A DNA stretch of 64,000 nucleotides from Magnolia sinica (Eukaryota; Streptophyta; Magnoliopsida; Magnoliales; Magnoliaceae): positions 17,616,032-17,680,031 of the forward strand of contig NC_080582.1 of assembly GCF_029962835.1 (NCBI RefSeq). The letters run 5' to 3'. The notes beneath the pieces were generated by a model that ran no database searches, was not told the origin of the DNA, and worked only from the letters and a program-made list of their open reading frames with translations. The translations under genes were made by a program, and so were the position numbers. Of the stretch, positions 25,501 through 34,815 are shown in pieces (positions within the stretch are counted from its first letter, which is position 1; the number at the start of each line of letters is the position of its first letter).

Positions 25501-25788
25501 AAGTAACTTCAGTCAAATTCATCAAAGGGGTTTTACCTTGCAGGGGCTGACAAATTCAAGGAAATTGCAAAGCTTGCAACTCACACCATCTTGGCAGCGT
25601 GTGGGCTAGAGCACTCAAAATCCAGCGCCCGCTCCTTTCCTATCTCGATTTGCAGGCACATCGAGCATTTACAGCAGCTTCATGTATCCAATCTAATGAC
25701 TAGTTCTTGTAGAGAGTGCTTTTATGTCTTTGTTAAAGACGTGGTCAACTCCATCATGGCTGAGAAAACAAATATTTATTGTACTTGA
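10094..25788 (+). CDS. RING-PHD zinc-finger protein, 3 coding exons, about 724 aa
   Basis: Three exons are supported: 10094-10519, 15859-17362 and 25544-25788. Splice sites are cag|gtcaga ... ttgtag|gtt (phase 0) and ttag|gtatgt ... ttgcag|ggg (phase 1). Joining them keeps the frame through a conserved [14 protein letters not shown] junction to a TGA stop. The protein has a C3HC4 RING (C72, C75, C91, H93, C96, C99, C110, C113) and a C4HC3 PHD finger (C163, C166, C178, C181, H186, C189, C203, C206). A long Ser-rich low-complexity middle contains a basic patch ([20 protein letters not shown]). The conserved tail is [20 protein letters not shown]...[17 protein letters not shown]. The layout matches a plant family of RING/PHD proteins. 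By family it is likely nuclear, combining E3 ubiquitin ligase and histone-reader modules; substrates are unknown. Both introns are very large because transposons have landed in them. Confidence 0.88.
10940..12990 (-). mobile_element. Ty1/copia retrotransposon fossil (gag-protease-integrase part)
   Basis: Reverse-strand translations show copia landmarks in the correct order. There is a possible gag remnant at about 12800-12990, the protease motif [10 protein letters not shown] with following LPTGDATPI (about 12150-12300), integrase core remnants (about 11430-11730) and the post-integrase segment KCIFVGYP...GY-type (about 10950-11370). No reverse transcriptase part and no LTRs are recognisable. 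It is an old, truncated copy with several breaks, lying antisense in intron 1 of the host gene. Confidence 0.8.
13100..15490 (+). mobile_element. degraded L1-type LINE, ORF2 C-terminal part (zf-RVT and RNase H)
   Basis: Forward-strand translation at about 13115-13380 gives a reverse-transcriptase zinc-binding (zf-RVT) domain: [20 protein letters not shown] ... [16 protein letters not shown]. Further on, 14465-14560 ([15 protein letters not shown]) matches the start of an RNase H domain. 15300-15480 ([18 protein letters not shown] ... [14 protein letters not shown]) matches its end. The order is that of plant LINEs carrying a terminal RNase H. The frame is broken by stops and by the MITE at 13545-13914. 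The 5' part is absent and no clear poly-A tail was found, so the limits are approximate. Confidence 0.6.
13545..13914. mobile_element. MITE with 29-bp terminal inverted repeats
   Basis: The left end AGGGTCTATTTGGATTGGTG and the right end (as reverse complement) AGGGCCTCTTTGGATTGGTG are inverted repeats that stay similar for about 29 bp (about 26 matches). Length is 370 bp, with no coding capacity. Such GGGYCTnTTTGG ends occur in hAT and PIF/Harbinger MITEs. No target-site duplication survives, so the superfamily is undecided. It sits inside LINE debris, so it inserted later. Confidence 0.7.
15859..17362 (+). CDS. RING-PHD gene, exon 2 (PHD finger and linker)
   Basis: Codes residues 143-643 plus the first base of codon 644. 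The PHD finger occupies 163-206 with the usual tryptophan two residues before the last Cys pair (DWYCHDC). The remaining 430 residues are mostly disordered, with basic and Ser-rich tracts and one helical segment ([21 protein letters not shown]). The open frame runs past the exon to 17430, but the donor gtatgt at 17363 and the conserved continuation in exon 3 place the exon end at 17362. Confidence 0.88.
18112..18327. repeat. 108-bp tandem duplication
   Basis: Two units offset by 108 bp share 'acattaattaaag', 'gatacctttacggcttgttt' and 'ggattcattgaaatgtaaat'. Both are bounded by 'attgaggaaac' segments. The unit may be a piece of a MITE end (ggcttgtttgg). It lies directly beside the 3' end of the LINE. 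Confidence 0.75.
18409..23700 (-). mobile_element. L1-type LINE, near full length but decayed
   Basis: Read on the - strand the element shows possible ORF1/N-terminal remnants (about 22515-23700), then the ORF2 endonuclease start (NMRGLG...IKDLY...IIAIQETKL, about 22500-22320) and endonuclease end ([17 protein letters not shown], about 21820). Next come the pre-RT linker ([20 protein letters not shown], about 21080), RT core and thumb ([19 protein letters not shown], about 20080-19860), zf-RVT remnants (about 18750-18850) and the C-terminus (18471-18764). A poly-T run at 18409-18418 is the poly-A tail in this orientation. Frames are broken many times. The 5' limit is uncertain and no target-site duplication was found. 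Confidence 0.82.
23780..23957. mobile_element. hAT-like MITE fragment
   Basis: The right end (ccagttgccacccttg), read in reverse, is CAAGGGTGGCAACTGG. This is the 'gggtggcaa' end seen in many plant hAT MITEs and similar to the element at 54312-54720. The interior is rich in 'gggttgggtttgg' motifs. The left end is not defined. Confidence 0.4.
23970..24960. repeat. unclassified dispersed repeat
   Basis: Both ends carry clusters of 'gatatc', 'gatacc' and 'atgatac' words (23985-24200 and 24880-24950) around an AT-rich core with a (TG) run at 24279-24294. This suggests a decayed inverted-repeat element. No coding capacity or target duplication is seen. Confidence 0.3.
25544..25788 (+). CDS. RING-PHD gene, exon 3 (conserved C-terminal domain)
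   Basis: Codes residues 644-724. The segment [26 protein letters not shown]... through [21 protein letters not shown] is conserved in plant homologues as I recall them, and carries four Cys and two His in its second half. It follows a good acceptor (tttaccttgcag) and ends in TGA. No polyadenylation site was identified with confidence. Confidence 0.85.
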
Positions 25789-26213
25789 TAAAATAATGTT
25801 GTGATTTCATGGGAAATGGTTTCTGAGTCGTCAATTTTGGTGATAAGGCCCAGGGATGGTGTGTTCAATTTTAGCACTGGAGAAAGAAATTACATGTCAA
25901 CCTACTCTCTATGTGGCATGTGTTAAGAGATCCAGGTTGTTCGTCCGGTGGGCTCCACTGTATATCCCATAGCCCAAAAGTCAATATGCTGTGTTCATCT
26001 GGTGGCACTGTTACTAGGACACTTTTCTTTCTGGATTTTTCAATGCTGACACTTGGAGACACTCAGTCACTCCTGGACATGACACTTCCAAATCCTGTAT
26101 AGACAAAGTGTCCCAGTGGTGTTATTGGAGAGTGCCATGTGGTGGACACTTGATACAAGGTGTTCTAACATATTCTCGTCAATGCTATCACTTTTTTTTA
26201 TTTGTTAAGCTGA
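25789..26213. other. non-coding DNA downstream of the RING-PHD gene
   Basis: Holds the presumed 3' UTR of the gene. Short open frames here have no recognisable domain. Nothing else is seen. Confidence 0.4.
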
Positions 26214-26224
26214 AGATACTCTCA

Positions 26225-26387
26225 ATCTTTTTTTTCTTTTTTTCTTTTTTTGTCAATTTGTTAGTACACAACACTGTCAGTTGACACTTCACTGTTAGCC
26301 ACCCCCACTAGGGATTGATACCAAGACCTCAGTGTTGAAACGAGGTACTTTCACCCAGTCTACCACTTGAGCTATGGATCAAGGTGT
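26225..26387 (-). mobile_element. tRNA-derived SINE with target-site duplication
   Basis: On the - strand the head reads GATCCATAGCTCAAGTGGTA, containing a perfect polymerase III box A (TAGCTCAAGTGG). About 40 nt downstream is a box B-like GGTATCAATCC. The tail is a T-rich run on the + strand (26227-26251). Flanks agatactctca (26214-26224) and agatactccca (26388-26398) are an 11-bp target-site duplication with one mismatch. The element is about 163 bp. It is a fossil insertion of a polymerase III-transcribed retroposon. Confidence 0.85.
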
Positions 26388-26399
26388 AGATACTCCCAC

Positions 26400-26982
26400 T
26401 CCTAGCCATTGAGTTTGCTTCCTTTCTTTTATTGCTAGAGAAATACTCGTGAGGACTTCCATTTTCTAGATTTTAATTTGTTTTCATTATAGGTACCTTG
26501 ATCCATAAAACACTAAAAAGACAACTTTTGTTCTTTTGCTAGGATTCTGTAGTTTTTTAAAAAAGCAAGTGATTTTTATGCAAAACCACTGTTTCTTAAG
26601 ATGACTATGCATCATTTTTGATGTTTTGTTAATCAATTATTTGTTAGTTTAGTAATTGGTTTTTATTGGAACTATGTCAATAGTCTTTTCTAATTTCTGT
26701 TGTTTTTAATGTTATCATTGTTACACATGCACAACGGTCTCCTGTGACCGAGACCGTAAAGACTTTTTATGTGAGCTTGCAGCAAGACTGTCAGATTGCT
26801 CAATTGGCTGAGATACAGCCTGTCACACTCTCGCCAGCACCAATGACCGACCACCCCCCCAACCCCCCGCTCTCTCTCGTGATCTACAGCCCTCCGGCAA
26901 TGGGATGATAGTGGCACACTACCACTGGCTTGGAAATTTCAAAGGTAACTCTCCACTTCCTCTTCCCTGTCTTCTTCTTCTT
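26400..26982. other. non-coding DNA; possible orphan exon
   Basis: No gene is recognised. 26735-26944 is C-rich relative to its surroundings and ends in a donor-like caaag|gtaact. It could be a first exon of an unrecognised transcript, but there is no supporting protein similarity. Confidence 0.2.
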
Positions 26983-27372
26983 GGGGATTAACAATTAGGG
27001 TTTAGTAATTTCAGAAATTTGTAAAACTCTATTGGGGGATTTGAAATTTCAAATCCCTAATTGGGGATTCTTGAAATTTCAATCCTTAATTGGGATTTCT
27101 GAAATTGGTTCTAATTGTGGATTTTTGAAATTTCAAATCCCTAATTGGGAATTTTCTGAAATTGTTAATCCCTAATTGGGTTGTGGATTTAGTATGAAAT
27201 TGTTTAATCTGGAATTTCACAACACCTAATTGCTGCCTAGTTAGAATATTTGGTCCCTAATTGGATATGTTGAAAAATTAGGTATTTTGCTATAAAAAAT
27301 CTCTAATTGGGTGATTTTGTTAATTAGGATCCCTAATTGGGTAATTTTCCATTGTTCTTCCCTAATTGGAAG
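26983..27372. repeat. degenerate minisatellite based on CCCTAATTGG
   Basis: The core word (t)ccctaattggg and close variants recur about nine times at spacings of roughly 30-70 bp. They are separated by 'gaaatttcaa' or 'tttctgaaatt' spacers. Units are too diverged to define one period. Confidence 0.65.
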
Positions 27373-28319
27373 TGGCAGTGATTGCGGGGCTCATTTTTGC
27401 TGTGCCAGACTGTCCTACACAACTGGCATGGTAGCAAGAAAGAGGATACGGCAATATGACACTTGCCGTGCCATTGCAAGTAGTTGATCACTTCTACGAT
27501 AATACTCATGTTTTGACAATGAACACTAGCATTGATTAATCATAAACAATGAACATGTCCCTTAACTTCAACGATGCCTGGCCAACAAAGACTACTACAA
27601 ATTGCACTGAAAGTCCAAATTTCCACTTAACTCAATGTTCAATCCTGATGAAAAACAGTAATAAACATATCGCACAGAACTGATGTCTGAAGAAATCCAC
27701 TGACGGCAAAGCTGAATGGTGAAGTCCAAACCACACAGGTGCAGCTACACTCAATCTGAATCTATGTTTGGATTAGGTTGGCCATGATGGTTGTTAAATT
27801 GACAACTCCATGATTTCCAGTGAGACCTTCACTGGCAATGCTCTCCTTGAATTGTGATATTTTGAATGGTGCACATTATTTTTTATGGATCGGATCCGCC
27901 ACATTTTTGGTTCGTCTAATAAGAATGTTGGTATGCATCTCTATTGGACAGGTTGGATGTGAGGCACATACCACGCGGGCCCCGCAACTTTCGATTTTCC
28001 ACTTTGTTGTAATGAAAAAGGCAAAGGAGAGCAGTAATGTAATTTCTCCTCTTGAAAAGCACTGCCCTAGAATATCGGTTACTGGAGGCACTATTTGGTA
28101 AAATCCAATTCCTTGAGGAATTTTGCATTGCCGGAAAAATCCCTTATTATTGAATAATATCGCCTAGTCATTTTTCTAGTTGTTTGAGAAATGGTGTGAA
28201 GCAATGGTTGGGGAGCTTTTGAAGGCAATCGTAATAGACTAGGATCTGAAAATGATGAGAGCTTTATGTTTCTAAATGCTTTCTATTTGTATTGTATTTG
28301 GCATATTTTGCTGCAGGTT
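27373..28319. other. non-coding DNA, nothing recognised
   Basis: Short open frames at 27820-28101 and on the reverse strand lack domains. I see no repeat with defined ends. Confidence 0.3.
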
Positions 28320-28329
28320 CCTGCAAGGT

Positions 28330-28953
28330 AGGTCCTGTTGCTTTCAAAGATGAATTTAATGAATTTCATGATCATATAGAATTCTGGGAAGCCTGAGGAG
28401 TTCGAAGTAAAATGGAAGAAAGTTATTGAAGAAAATGGTTTGGAACATATCGACTGGCTTGCCTCTTTATTCAACATTTGTCACAAATGGGTAGCAGCAT
28501 ATTGAAGCCTTTTTTTTTTTTTTCCTGCAAGTATGTTTAGTAGCCAACGAAGTCAAAGCATGAATGCTTTCTTTCATTAATACATGTTGAAGAATAACTT
28601 ATTGATGGATTTCATAGTTAATTTTGATCGTGTAGTAGTACGATAGAGATGCGACGAGTTAGTTGTCTATCATGAAACAATTAATAGCAAGATGAAGTTG
28701 CAAACTTTATTTGCCATGGAGAGCTTGGAAAGACATATATTAGGTTTATTTTTTATAAATTCCAAAGAGAGTTGCATAAAAGCACCGTTATACTGCAGTT
28801 CCTGAAGAAAAGATGAAAGCCTTTTGCATGAAGAATCGTTAGATGATAAGGTTGATGTGCATAAAGAACCATCAGATAATGAGGTTTATATCTGTGAAGA
28901 AATATTAGATGATGAGGAGGGGACGTCAGGTTGTGATACACTACAATCTTAGT
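28330..28953 (+). pseudogene. FAR1/FRS-type (MULE transposase-derived) pseudogene fragment
   Basis: Forward frames give GKPEEFEVKWKKVIEENG, LEHIDWLASLFNICHKWVAA (about 28387-28503), then SSQRSQSMNAFF, YMLKNNLLMDFIVNFDRVVV (about 28532-28640), MESLERHIY and FIFYKFQREL (about 28745-28780). These are the consecutive landmarks of the FHY3/FAR1 and Mutator-like transposase core. The frame shifts and has stops (for example TGA after WVAAY at about 28503-28505 and TAA/TAG codons in the next block). It ends in an acidic tail of about three imperfect repeats (EESLDDKVDVHKEPSDNEVY...EEILDDEE, about 28818-28953). The N-terminal DNA-binding part is missing. It could derive from a host FRS gene or from a MULE; no terminal repeats were seen. 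Confidence 0.7.
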
Positions 28954-29895
28954 ATTGATGGGTCCTTCACATGGACCAATAGGATAAGTTTCTTGATTTT
29001 TGTATTAATTATGTAACCAACAGTTTTATTTATTATTTATTATTTATTATTTAATTTTGGATTTAGGCATTGACTTAGTAGTTGGTAATCATGGCCACAT
29101 AAAACCATGCATATGAACCATGAGAGAGTAGTTGTTGATTATTTTGAATGAAAGAATAATATTCAATCTTGATTTCTGGTCTAAGTTCAAATTCTAGTGG
29201 TCCGATGCCCTAGGAATCCCTTGGTGCAATGCCTTGTTTGTTTGCATGGAGCATCCTTCTATGTGTCATCTATTTGCTGTTTATTTCAATTATTACTGAT
29301 TTTTAGAGTGAATTGAAGTCATTCATGGAATCTAATTGATTAGTACATATTTCAGTTTGGTTATATTTGTTCAGATTCTTCAAGTCGATTCATCAGGCTG
29401 ATATCAATTCAATTAGAGGTCAAAGGTTTACACATGGAAAGATGATAGGAATGGGCTTCATCGGGACCTTGACATAAGGGAGGAGTGTCACCGCGAGCAT
29501 GCGCGTGGGTGAGAGGAAGAACGCGAAAGAAAAAAGAGAAGAAAAAAAGGAGAGTATATGTTTGCAAGGTAAAACCGCGAATCTTCAGTGATGTTGAAAA
29601 TTAGTCTGCTGTGAGTCTTTCTGAGGGCTGCTTCTTAGGTTCCTGTTTTGTTTCCTGATTTCCTCTCAGCCTTGAAGTTTTATTATAAAATTGTGAAGCA
29701 ATTGCCCTTTGCCTCTTTTCTAGATATTGTTCCAGAATCCCTTGGATGCACACTTATCTCTAAATACACCAAGATATTTATGGGATTTGTGTTTGGAAAT
29801 CTAGGATCAAGTTGGTTTAGGTCTTTCTTTTGGATGTGACCTGTGCAGTCAATAGTTGATTTGCAACCTGTGTGATTCAGTTTCTATTGCTACTT
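28954..29895. other. non-coding DNA, nothing recognised
   Basis: Contains a short (TTTA)-type run near 29026-29052. There are no domains, and no repeat ends that I can define. Confidence 0.3.
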
Positions 29896-30316
29896 AGGGT
29901 CCTTTTTGGTAGGGATATCACATAATTGGGAGTAAACCTTAATCCCTATTTTGGTGGGCCCCATGCCTACGATGTTGCTTTTGCCACGCTATGGCAGAGC
30001 TTTCCTTTGCTTCAAAATTTTTCCCTACAATTTTGAAATTTTCAATTGAAGTTGAGGTGACTGCTGCTTGTGGAGGATTTCATGGGATCCCCCTACCTAA
30101 ATGAATGCTTAGAATCCTGCTTGAATTTTGTTTCCTATGGATTCTTTGCTTTCATACTGTTGGTCCTTGTTCATGTCATAGCTTTGGGATATTGATTTGA
30201 AGTCTATTTTGATTCTTATTGACTCTGTTGTCGTAGGTAGATTAATTTGTCTGACTGTTTCCCATTGTGTTTCATTGATTTGTAATCTTGTATCCTTACC
30301 ATTCAAATAGGGCCCT
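29896..30316. mobile_element. possible MITE
   Basis: Left end AGGGTCCTTTTTGGTAGGG and right end, reversed, AGGGCCCTATTTGAATGGTA form an imperfect inverted repeat. Length is 421 bp with no coding capacity. No target duplication survives. Confidence 0.4.
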
Positions 30317-30632
30317 TCAGTTACTTGGACTTGTTATGTGATGCTTACCCAATGTGGGTCGACAATGCACTGTAAATATTACTGCCAATCTTGAGGCCTT
30401 CCTGTGTTTAATGTGGAATATAACTGCGTTTCTTTTTCTTGGTTTCATATTCTATTCCACAAGCAGGGAAGATAGAACTGCCCTATACTACGGTGCGGGC
30501 GCCGTTACAATCCTGTAACCTCTACGTAACGACTTTTACGGCACACCATGTGCTTAATAGACCAATTCTCTAGATCACTGAACCTTGGTCCCCACTTGTT
30601 TATAAAGGGAACCACCAAACTGAACCTTGATC

Positions 30633-30722
30633 ACCCTTGCACCCACACACACCACAATGGGTACTCGAACCCATGACTTAGTGTTGAAACTCATGTGAGT
30701 CTACCACTAAGTCATGATGAAG
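30633..30722 (-). mobile_element. SINE head fragment (tRNA-like)
   Basis: On the - strand the sequence reads GACTTAGTGGTAGACTC (box A) and, about 30 nt on, GGGTTCGAGTACCC (box B), followed by GTGGTGTGTGTGGGTG. The arrangement matches the SINE at 54974-55126 (GGTGGTAGACTC ... GGGTTCGAGTATCC ... GTGTGGGGGTGTGTG). No tail or target duplication is seen, so the copy is truncated. Confidence 0.6.
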
Positions 30723-30759
30723 GACCCAATGGACGTTGTAGGGAGTATAAAGGGAACCA

Positions 30760-30761
<2 letters not shown>

Positions 30762-30792
<31 letters not shown>
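30762..30792. repeat. (TG)n microsatellite
   Basis: About 15 TG units followed by an A/G-rich stretch (aagaagaaaagaagag...). It produces spurious open frames on both strands. Confidence 0.95.
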
Positions 30793-30793
<1 letters not shown>

Positions 30794-31765
30794 TTTTAAA
30801 AGAAGAAAAGAAGAGAAAAGAAAAGAAAAGAAAACAACTGTAAAGGAAACCACCACCTCTCTTTCACACTCCCACCATTCATGTGGAAAAAAAAAGAAAC
30901 TATAAAGGGAATGACCACCGTCGATACTCAACACCACCAACAACAACAATACCACATAACAAGCCACCATGGAATGTCACGTCATAAATGGAATACATTG
31001 TATTAAACAATTTAAAATATGGAATACATTGTAGTGAACAATTTGAAATTAATGAACAATGTTAATGCCATTATGGGCTATGGAGAGCTTCATAAGAAAT
31101 TTGAAAAATGTCATTCTGTGTTCATGGTGGTTCAATTAAAATGAATGGATCAGGTTAACCAAGGAGTGAGCCCAATTCTTATTTTAGTGAGCTTACACTT
31201 TCGTTTTGAAAAAGACCTCCCACCTCTCTGGATGTGCAGTCTTACCGGTAGGTGGGCATTTTTGTCTTGAAAAAAATAAAATAAAAAGTACCCTGAAAAT
31301 ACAGAAAACAAACAGGGGGAGGAGAAACCTTGATTCCTTCAGACGACAATGCCTTTGTCATAAATTTCTTATTCTGAGCTTGGCTAAGCGCGTACACGTG
31401 TTCAATAGAGCTCACACACATACCACATACACATACCACATATATGATTGTACGACACAATACAAGATCCAATCCATTTATCAGATTGGTCCAACCTTAT
31501 ACACGAATTCCAAAAATCAATCAGGTCCACTCAGCATGTGGACTGAATACTAGAAATGGGTGGATGGGTTAAGACAACTTCAGTCAAGTTTTCAAAGCCG
31601 TACATTTGTTTTGTAAAACTGTGGCCCACTTGACCAGAAAATCAACCTGACTCTTGGGCTAAGGCATCAACATAGTGGTGTTGTTCTAACAGATGATTAG
31701 ATTTTAGACCCATCGTGCTATGTTGGCACATGTGCGGTGTGCACACGGTGATTGGATTATGTACA
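30793..31765. other. non-coding DNA, nothing recognised
   Basis: A purine-rich run (30797-30835) and scattered short frames. No gene or defined repeat. Confidence 0.3.
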
Positions 31766-31773
31766 TACAGATG

Positions 31774-32373
31774 GGAGCTGTACAGGAGCTGAACCGAGTT
31801 GATCTTTGCACAGCTTGGTTCGGCCAGCAGCCTATCACAGCTTGAGTTCGGCTGGGCTTGGTCATCGAGCATGACAAGCCACCTCCCCCCGGTTCGGTCA
31901 AGAGCTTGGGTCAACTCGAGTCAAGTTCGAGCCAAGTTTGAGCTCGAGCTTTCCAGTCGAGCATTTTCTTTGAAGTCTTTATATGGACGATCTCTTTTTC
32001 TCTCACGCACACACACACACACACGGAAACACTCACCTGCGAACCAGTTCATACGTACTACAGATGAGCTTTTTTGAGAACTTATCATATCTGATGAGTC
32101 TCGAAAATCTGAACGGTCCACATGAAGCAAAACCTCATGAAACCTCCTAATACAAATTTTTACTTTGATCCAAAACTGTGGTGGGCCATGAAAAATGCAA
32201 ACAGTTTCTTCCCTTGATTTGAATTTCTCTTTGCTATGGCCCACCAGAATCTTAGATCAGGGTGAAAATTAACCCCCTAAGTTTTCATGGGATTCCGCAT
32301 CTTATGGACAGTTCGGATTCGACACCCATGACACGTGTGCAAAGGTGCGCACGTATAGGTGTGTAGGTGAGCA

Positions 32374-32452
<79 letters not shown>

Positions 32453-32516
32453 GAGTCGAGCTTATCCAAGCTGAACCAAGTGAGTTAACCGAGCTAGATT
32501 GGTTTGTGTTCAGCTC
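31774..32516. mobile_element. hAT-type MITE copy with nested inverted repeat and microsatellites
   Basis: Flanked by an exact 8-bp direct repeat TACAGATG (31766-31773 and 32517-32524). Ends are GAGCTGTACAGGAGC and, reversed, GAGCTGAACACAAACC, matching the copies at 46824 and 48151. The interior is rich in 'gagctcgagc'. It is enlarged by an (AC) run (32008-32024), a palindromic segment (about 32085-32325) resembling the foldback family, and (CT)n(TA)n (32378-32452). Confidence 0.75.
32378..32452. repeat. compound (CT)n(TA)n microsatellite
   Basis: About 24 CT units run directly into about 13 TA units, inside the hAT-type element. Confidence 0.95.
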
Positions 32517-32524
32517 TACAGATG

Positions 32525-33284
32525 GATCATTGTTGATTGGGCCTATTTTCAAGTAAATTATCTTGACCATCCATATTAAAGGACATTGATCAAATGGTTA
32601 ATATTTGTCAGAGGTTTGACATTTGCATGGTATCCCATGAAATGTCTGTAGGAGCTAATGAACAGTCTAGATCAATAGATTGGACTGGCTAAGTGTCTCC
32701 AATGCAGCTAGGAGGACTTATAACTTATAGTGCATTGCGAGCATCAGAGCATTTCTTTTGCAATAACCGTATACCACATATGCAAAATTTCAGTATTTCT
32801 AACTGTCTGAGTAGAGCATCCGTCACACCCTGTCAGAGTAAACCATACCAATTGCACGCAATTCTTGTCCTTGCACCGCGGGGCTCAATTTTGTTAAATG
32901 AAAATCCTAGCTCATTGAAGAAACTAAGTCAATAAAAATAAAATAAAATTCATGGAAGCCCTCCTAAACTTACTCTGTAAGTCTATTTCAATTTCAATTA
33001 CCATGCTACTGGCAGACAATGCATAGAGTGAAATAAATCAAACATTAAATTAAAGTCTTTTTATGATTTGATTTACAAAATATTTAACAAATATTAGCAC
33101 AGGTTACCATTTCCAAAGTTCTGTAATAAAGAAGTACATAAATCCTAAGGTTACAATTAGAAAATATCATCCAAAGATTTCATCAGCATCTAGTCACTAT
33201 TACACCATTCTTCACTCCATTTACTCACTTTGTGTGGAGGTCATCCCAATCTCTACTGTGAGGAAAATGTCTGGAAATCAAAAT
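32525..33284. other. non-coding DNA beyond the CNL 1 duplication block
   Basis: No gene is seen. 33180-33275 may contain a further 3' UTR exon of CNL 1 (acceptor-like TTTTCCTCACAG on the - strand at about 33260). Confidence 0.3.
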
Positions 33285-33357
33285 TTGTGATTAAAACACA
33301 AAAGCTGTATGCTAGAGTTCAGTTGCTTAAATTTATAAAAGAAGTCGAAGCATTTAC

Positions 33358-33550
33358 CTTACTCCAAAAACTAATCATGAAAGAAACAGGGAGTATAAGT
33401 TCCTAATGCATTTGGTTAAGGTGTCTTGATGATTGTTACAAGTGGGGCCAGTAGTTCTGAGATCCAAACTTTGATTTGATAGGCTTTGCCATAGATGAAA
33501 GATGCTCCAAAAATCTTACAATAGAATCTCCTAATCTGTCGATCAATGTC
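33358..33550 (-). other. predicted 3' UTR exon of CNL 1
   Basis: On the - strand it starts after TTTTTTAG at GACATTGATCGACAG and ends before a donor-like GTAAATGC. The same acceptor, exon start (GATATTGATTGAGGG) and donor (GTAAGTATATGC) are conserved downstream of CNL 3 (about 58096-58249), although the sequence is non-coding. Conservation of splice signals supports a real spliced 3' UTR. Confidence 0.5.
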
Positions 33551-34768
33551 CTAAAAAAGAAGGTTAGAAAATGAATACGTCAATTTATTGGGAAAAAGAT
33601 GGTTGAAAATTGGATGGCATGAACTCCCAATAAGAGTTGCTTAGGTCATAACAAATAAAGAACTTCTAAAATAGTAGAAATATTACAAACATGTACTGAT
33701 TTCAAGCTTAGGATGTGCAACTGAATATAGGCTTCAAGGCATGGATTGAATAGAAACAAATCTAAATGCATTGGCTCCTTAATGAGTTCTCCATATACAA
33801 CAAAAAGTACACTAATTCAATTGAACATTATACATGCCATAAATAACTTAAGGTCAGTATTTACAATAACCATAAATTAACAATGTGGTTATTTACAAAT
33901 ATATTATTTTCATGTAGGTATTTACAAATTCTCTATTATTTTGATAGTTATTTGCAAAAACCCTTAAAAAATCTAGTTTCTAATGCATCCCCATGTCATT
34001 CTACCTAAGAACATTTTGTGCCAGTGAGTTCTTGAGGCCCTTGGCTTGGCCTATTCATGGATGAGCCTCCAAGTGTTGTATGTTTGATTGATCCAAACAA
34101 TCTTTTTGGCAGGCTCTATGGTGAATGACCATTGTTAAAAAAAATCAAACTGATAAGATGGTGCTGACCATCCTATCAATGGTCTTCAAACATAAAATGG
34201 TCTACATTCCCCATTTAACTGGGTAAAGTCACTGATGAAACAATTAAAGTTGTCATAAAATGGTCTACATTCCATATTTAACTAACTCACTGATCAAACA
34301 ATTAAAGTTGTCAAATCAATATGAATTTATACAATTGTCTGCTGAAGAAGGGTCAACTAGATGGATGATACAATGGTTTCATCCAACCATACAGTGACTT
34401 GCGCGTGGCAAACTGGATGACTGCTAGCACCGTTTCATCCAAAATGGTTCATGGTTGAAGCATTTCTTCAAATTAACATGCAGATTTCCATATTTAAAAA
34501 CAATCGGACACTCTACAAAATTATAAAATACTTTGCCTTCCTTACCATGTATGGATAAAAACTAAAGAAGGAATGGAGAAGCTAATTGTGAATTTTCATT
34601 GCAAGAATTTAAAGCATTTAAAAGAATAAATTACTAACTAGAATTTAAAATTCATGAGATGATATATAATTTTAAGTTAATAAAAAAGAAGGCAAAATCA
34701 TATGATTATACTAACTTCAAGCAACAATTAACAGGTAAATAAAAATGAAGATAGGAAAGAAGTCTTAC
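33551..34768 (-). other. predicted 3' UTR intron of CNL 1 (1.2 kb)
   Basis: On the - strand it starts with donor CATCA|GTAAGA 47 nt after the stop codon and ends CTTCTTTTTTAG. The interior is AT-rich, without a gene. It is homologous to the regions downstream of CNL 2 (about 41966-43406, with an insertion) and CNL 3 (58250-58614, shorter). Confidence 0.5.
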
Positions 34769-34815
34769 TGATGTAGCTCTTGCAAGGAGAGTGTGACTGC
34801 TTAGAACGCCGCCCC

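Larger units (their letters stand above)
17363..25543 (+). other. intron 2 of the RING-PHD gene (8.2 kb)
   Basis: Begins GTATGT and ends TTACCTTGCAG. Contents: unremarkable AT-rich DNA to about 18110, a local tandem duplication (18112-18327), a reverse-strand LINE (18409 to about 23700), hAT-like MITE debris (about 23780-23957) and an unclassified repeat (about 23970-24960). About 580 bp of plain sequence precedes the acceptor. Confidence 0.8.

Noticed and set aside
30707-30970. Open frames on both strands around 30707-30970
   Set aside because: They are produced by the (TG)n and purine-rich runs, with no domain or codon signature.
32277-32570. 97-codon reverse frame
   Set aside because: Mostly translation of (CT)n(TA)n microsatellites (YIYIYI, REREREREE).
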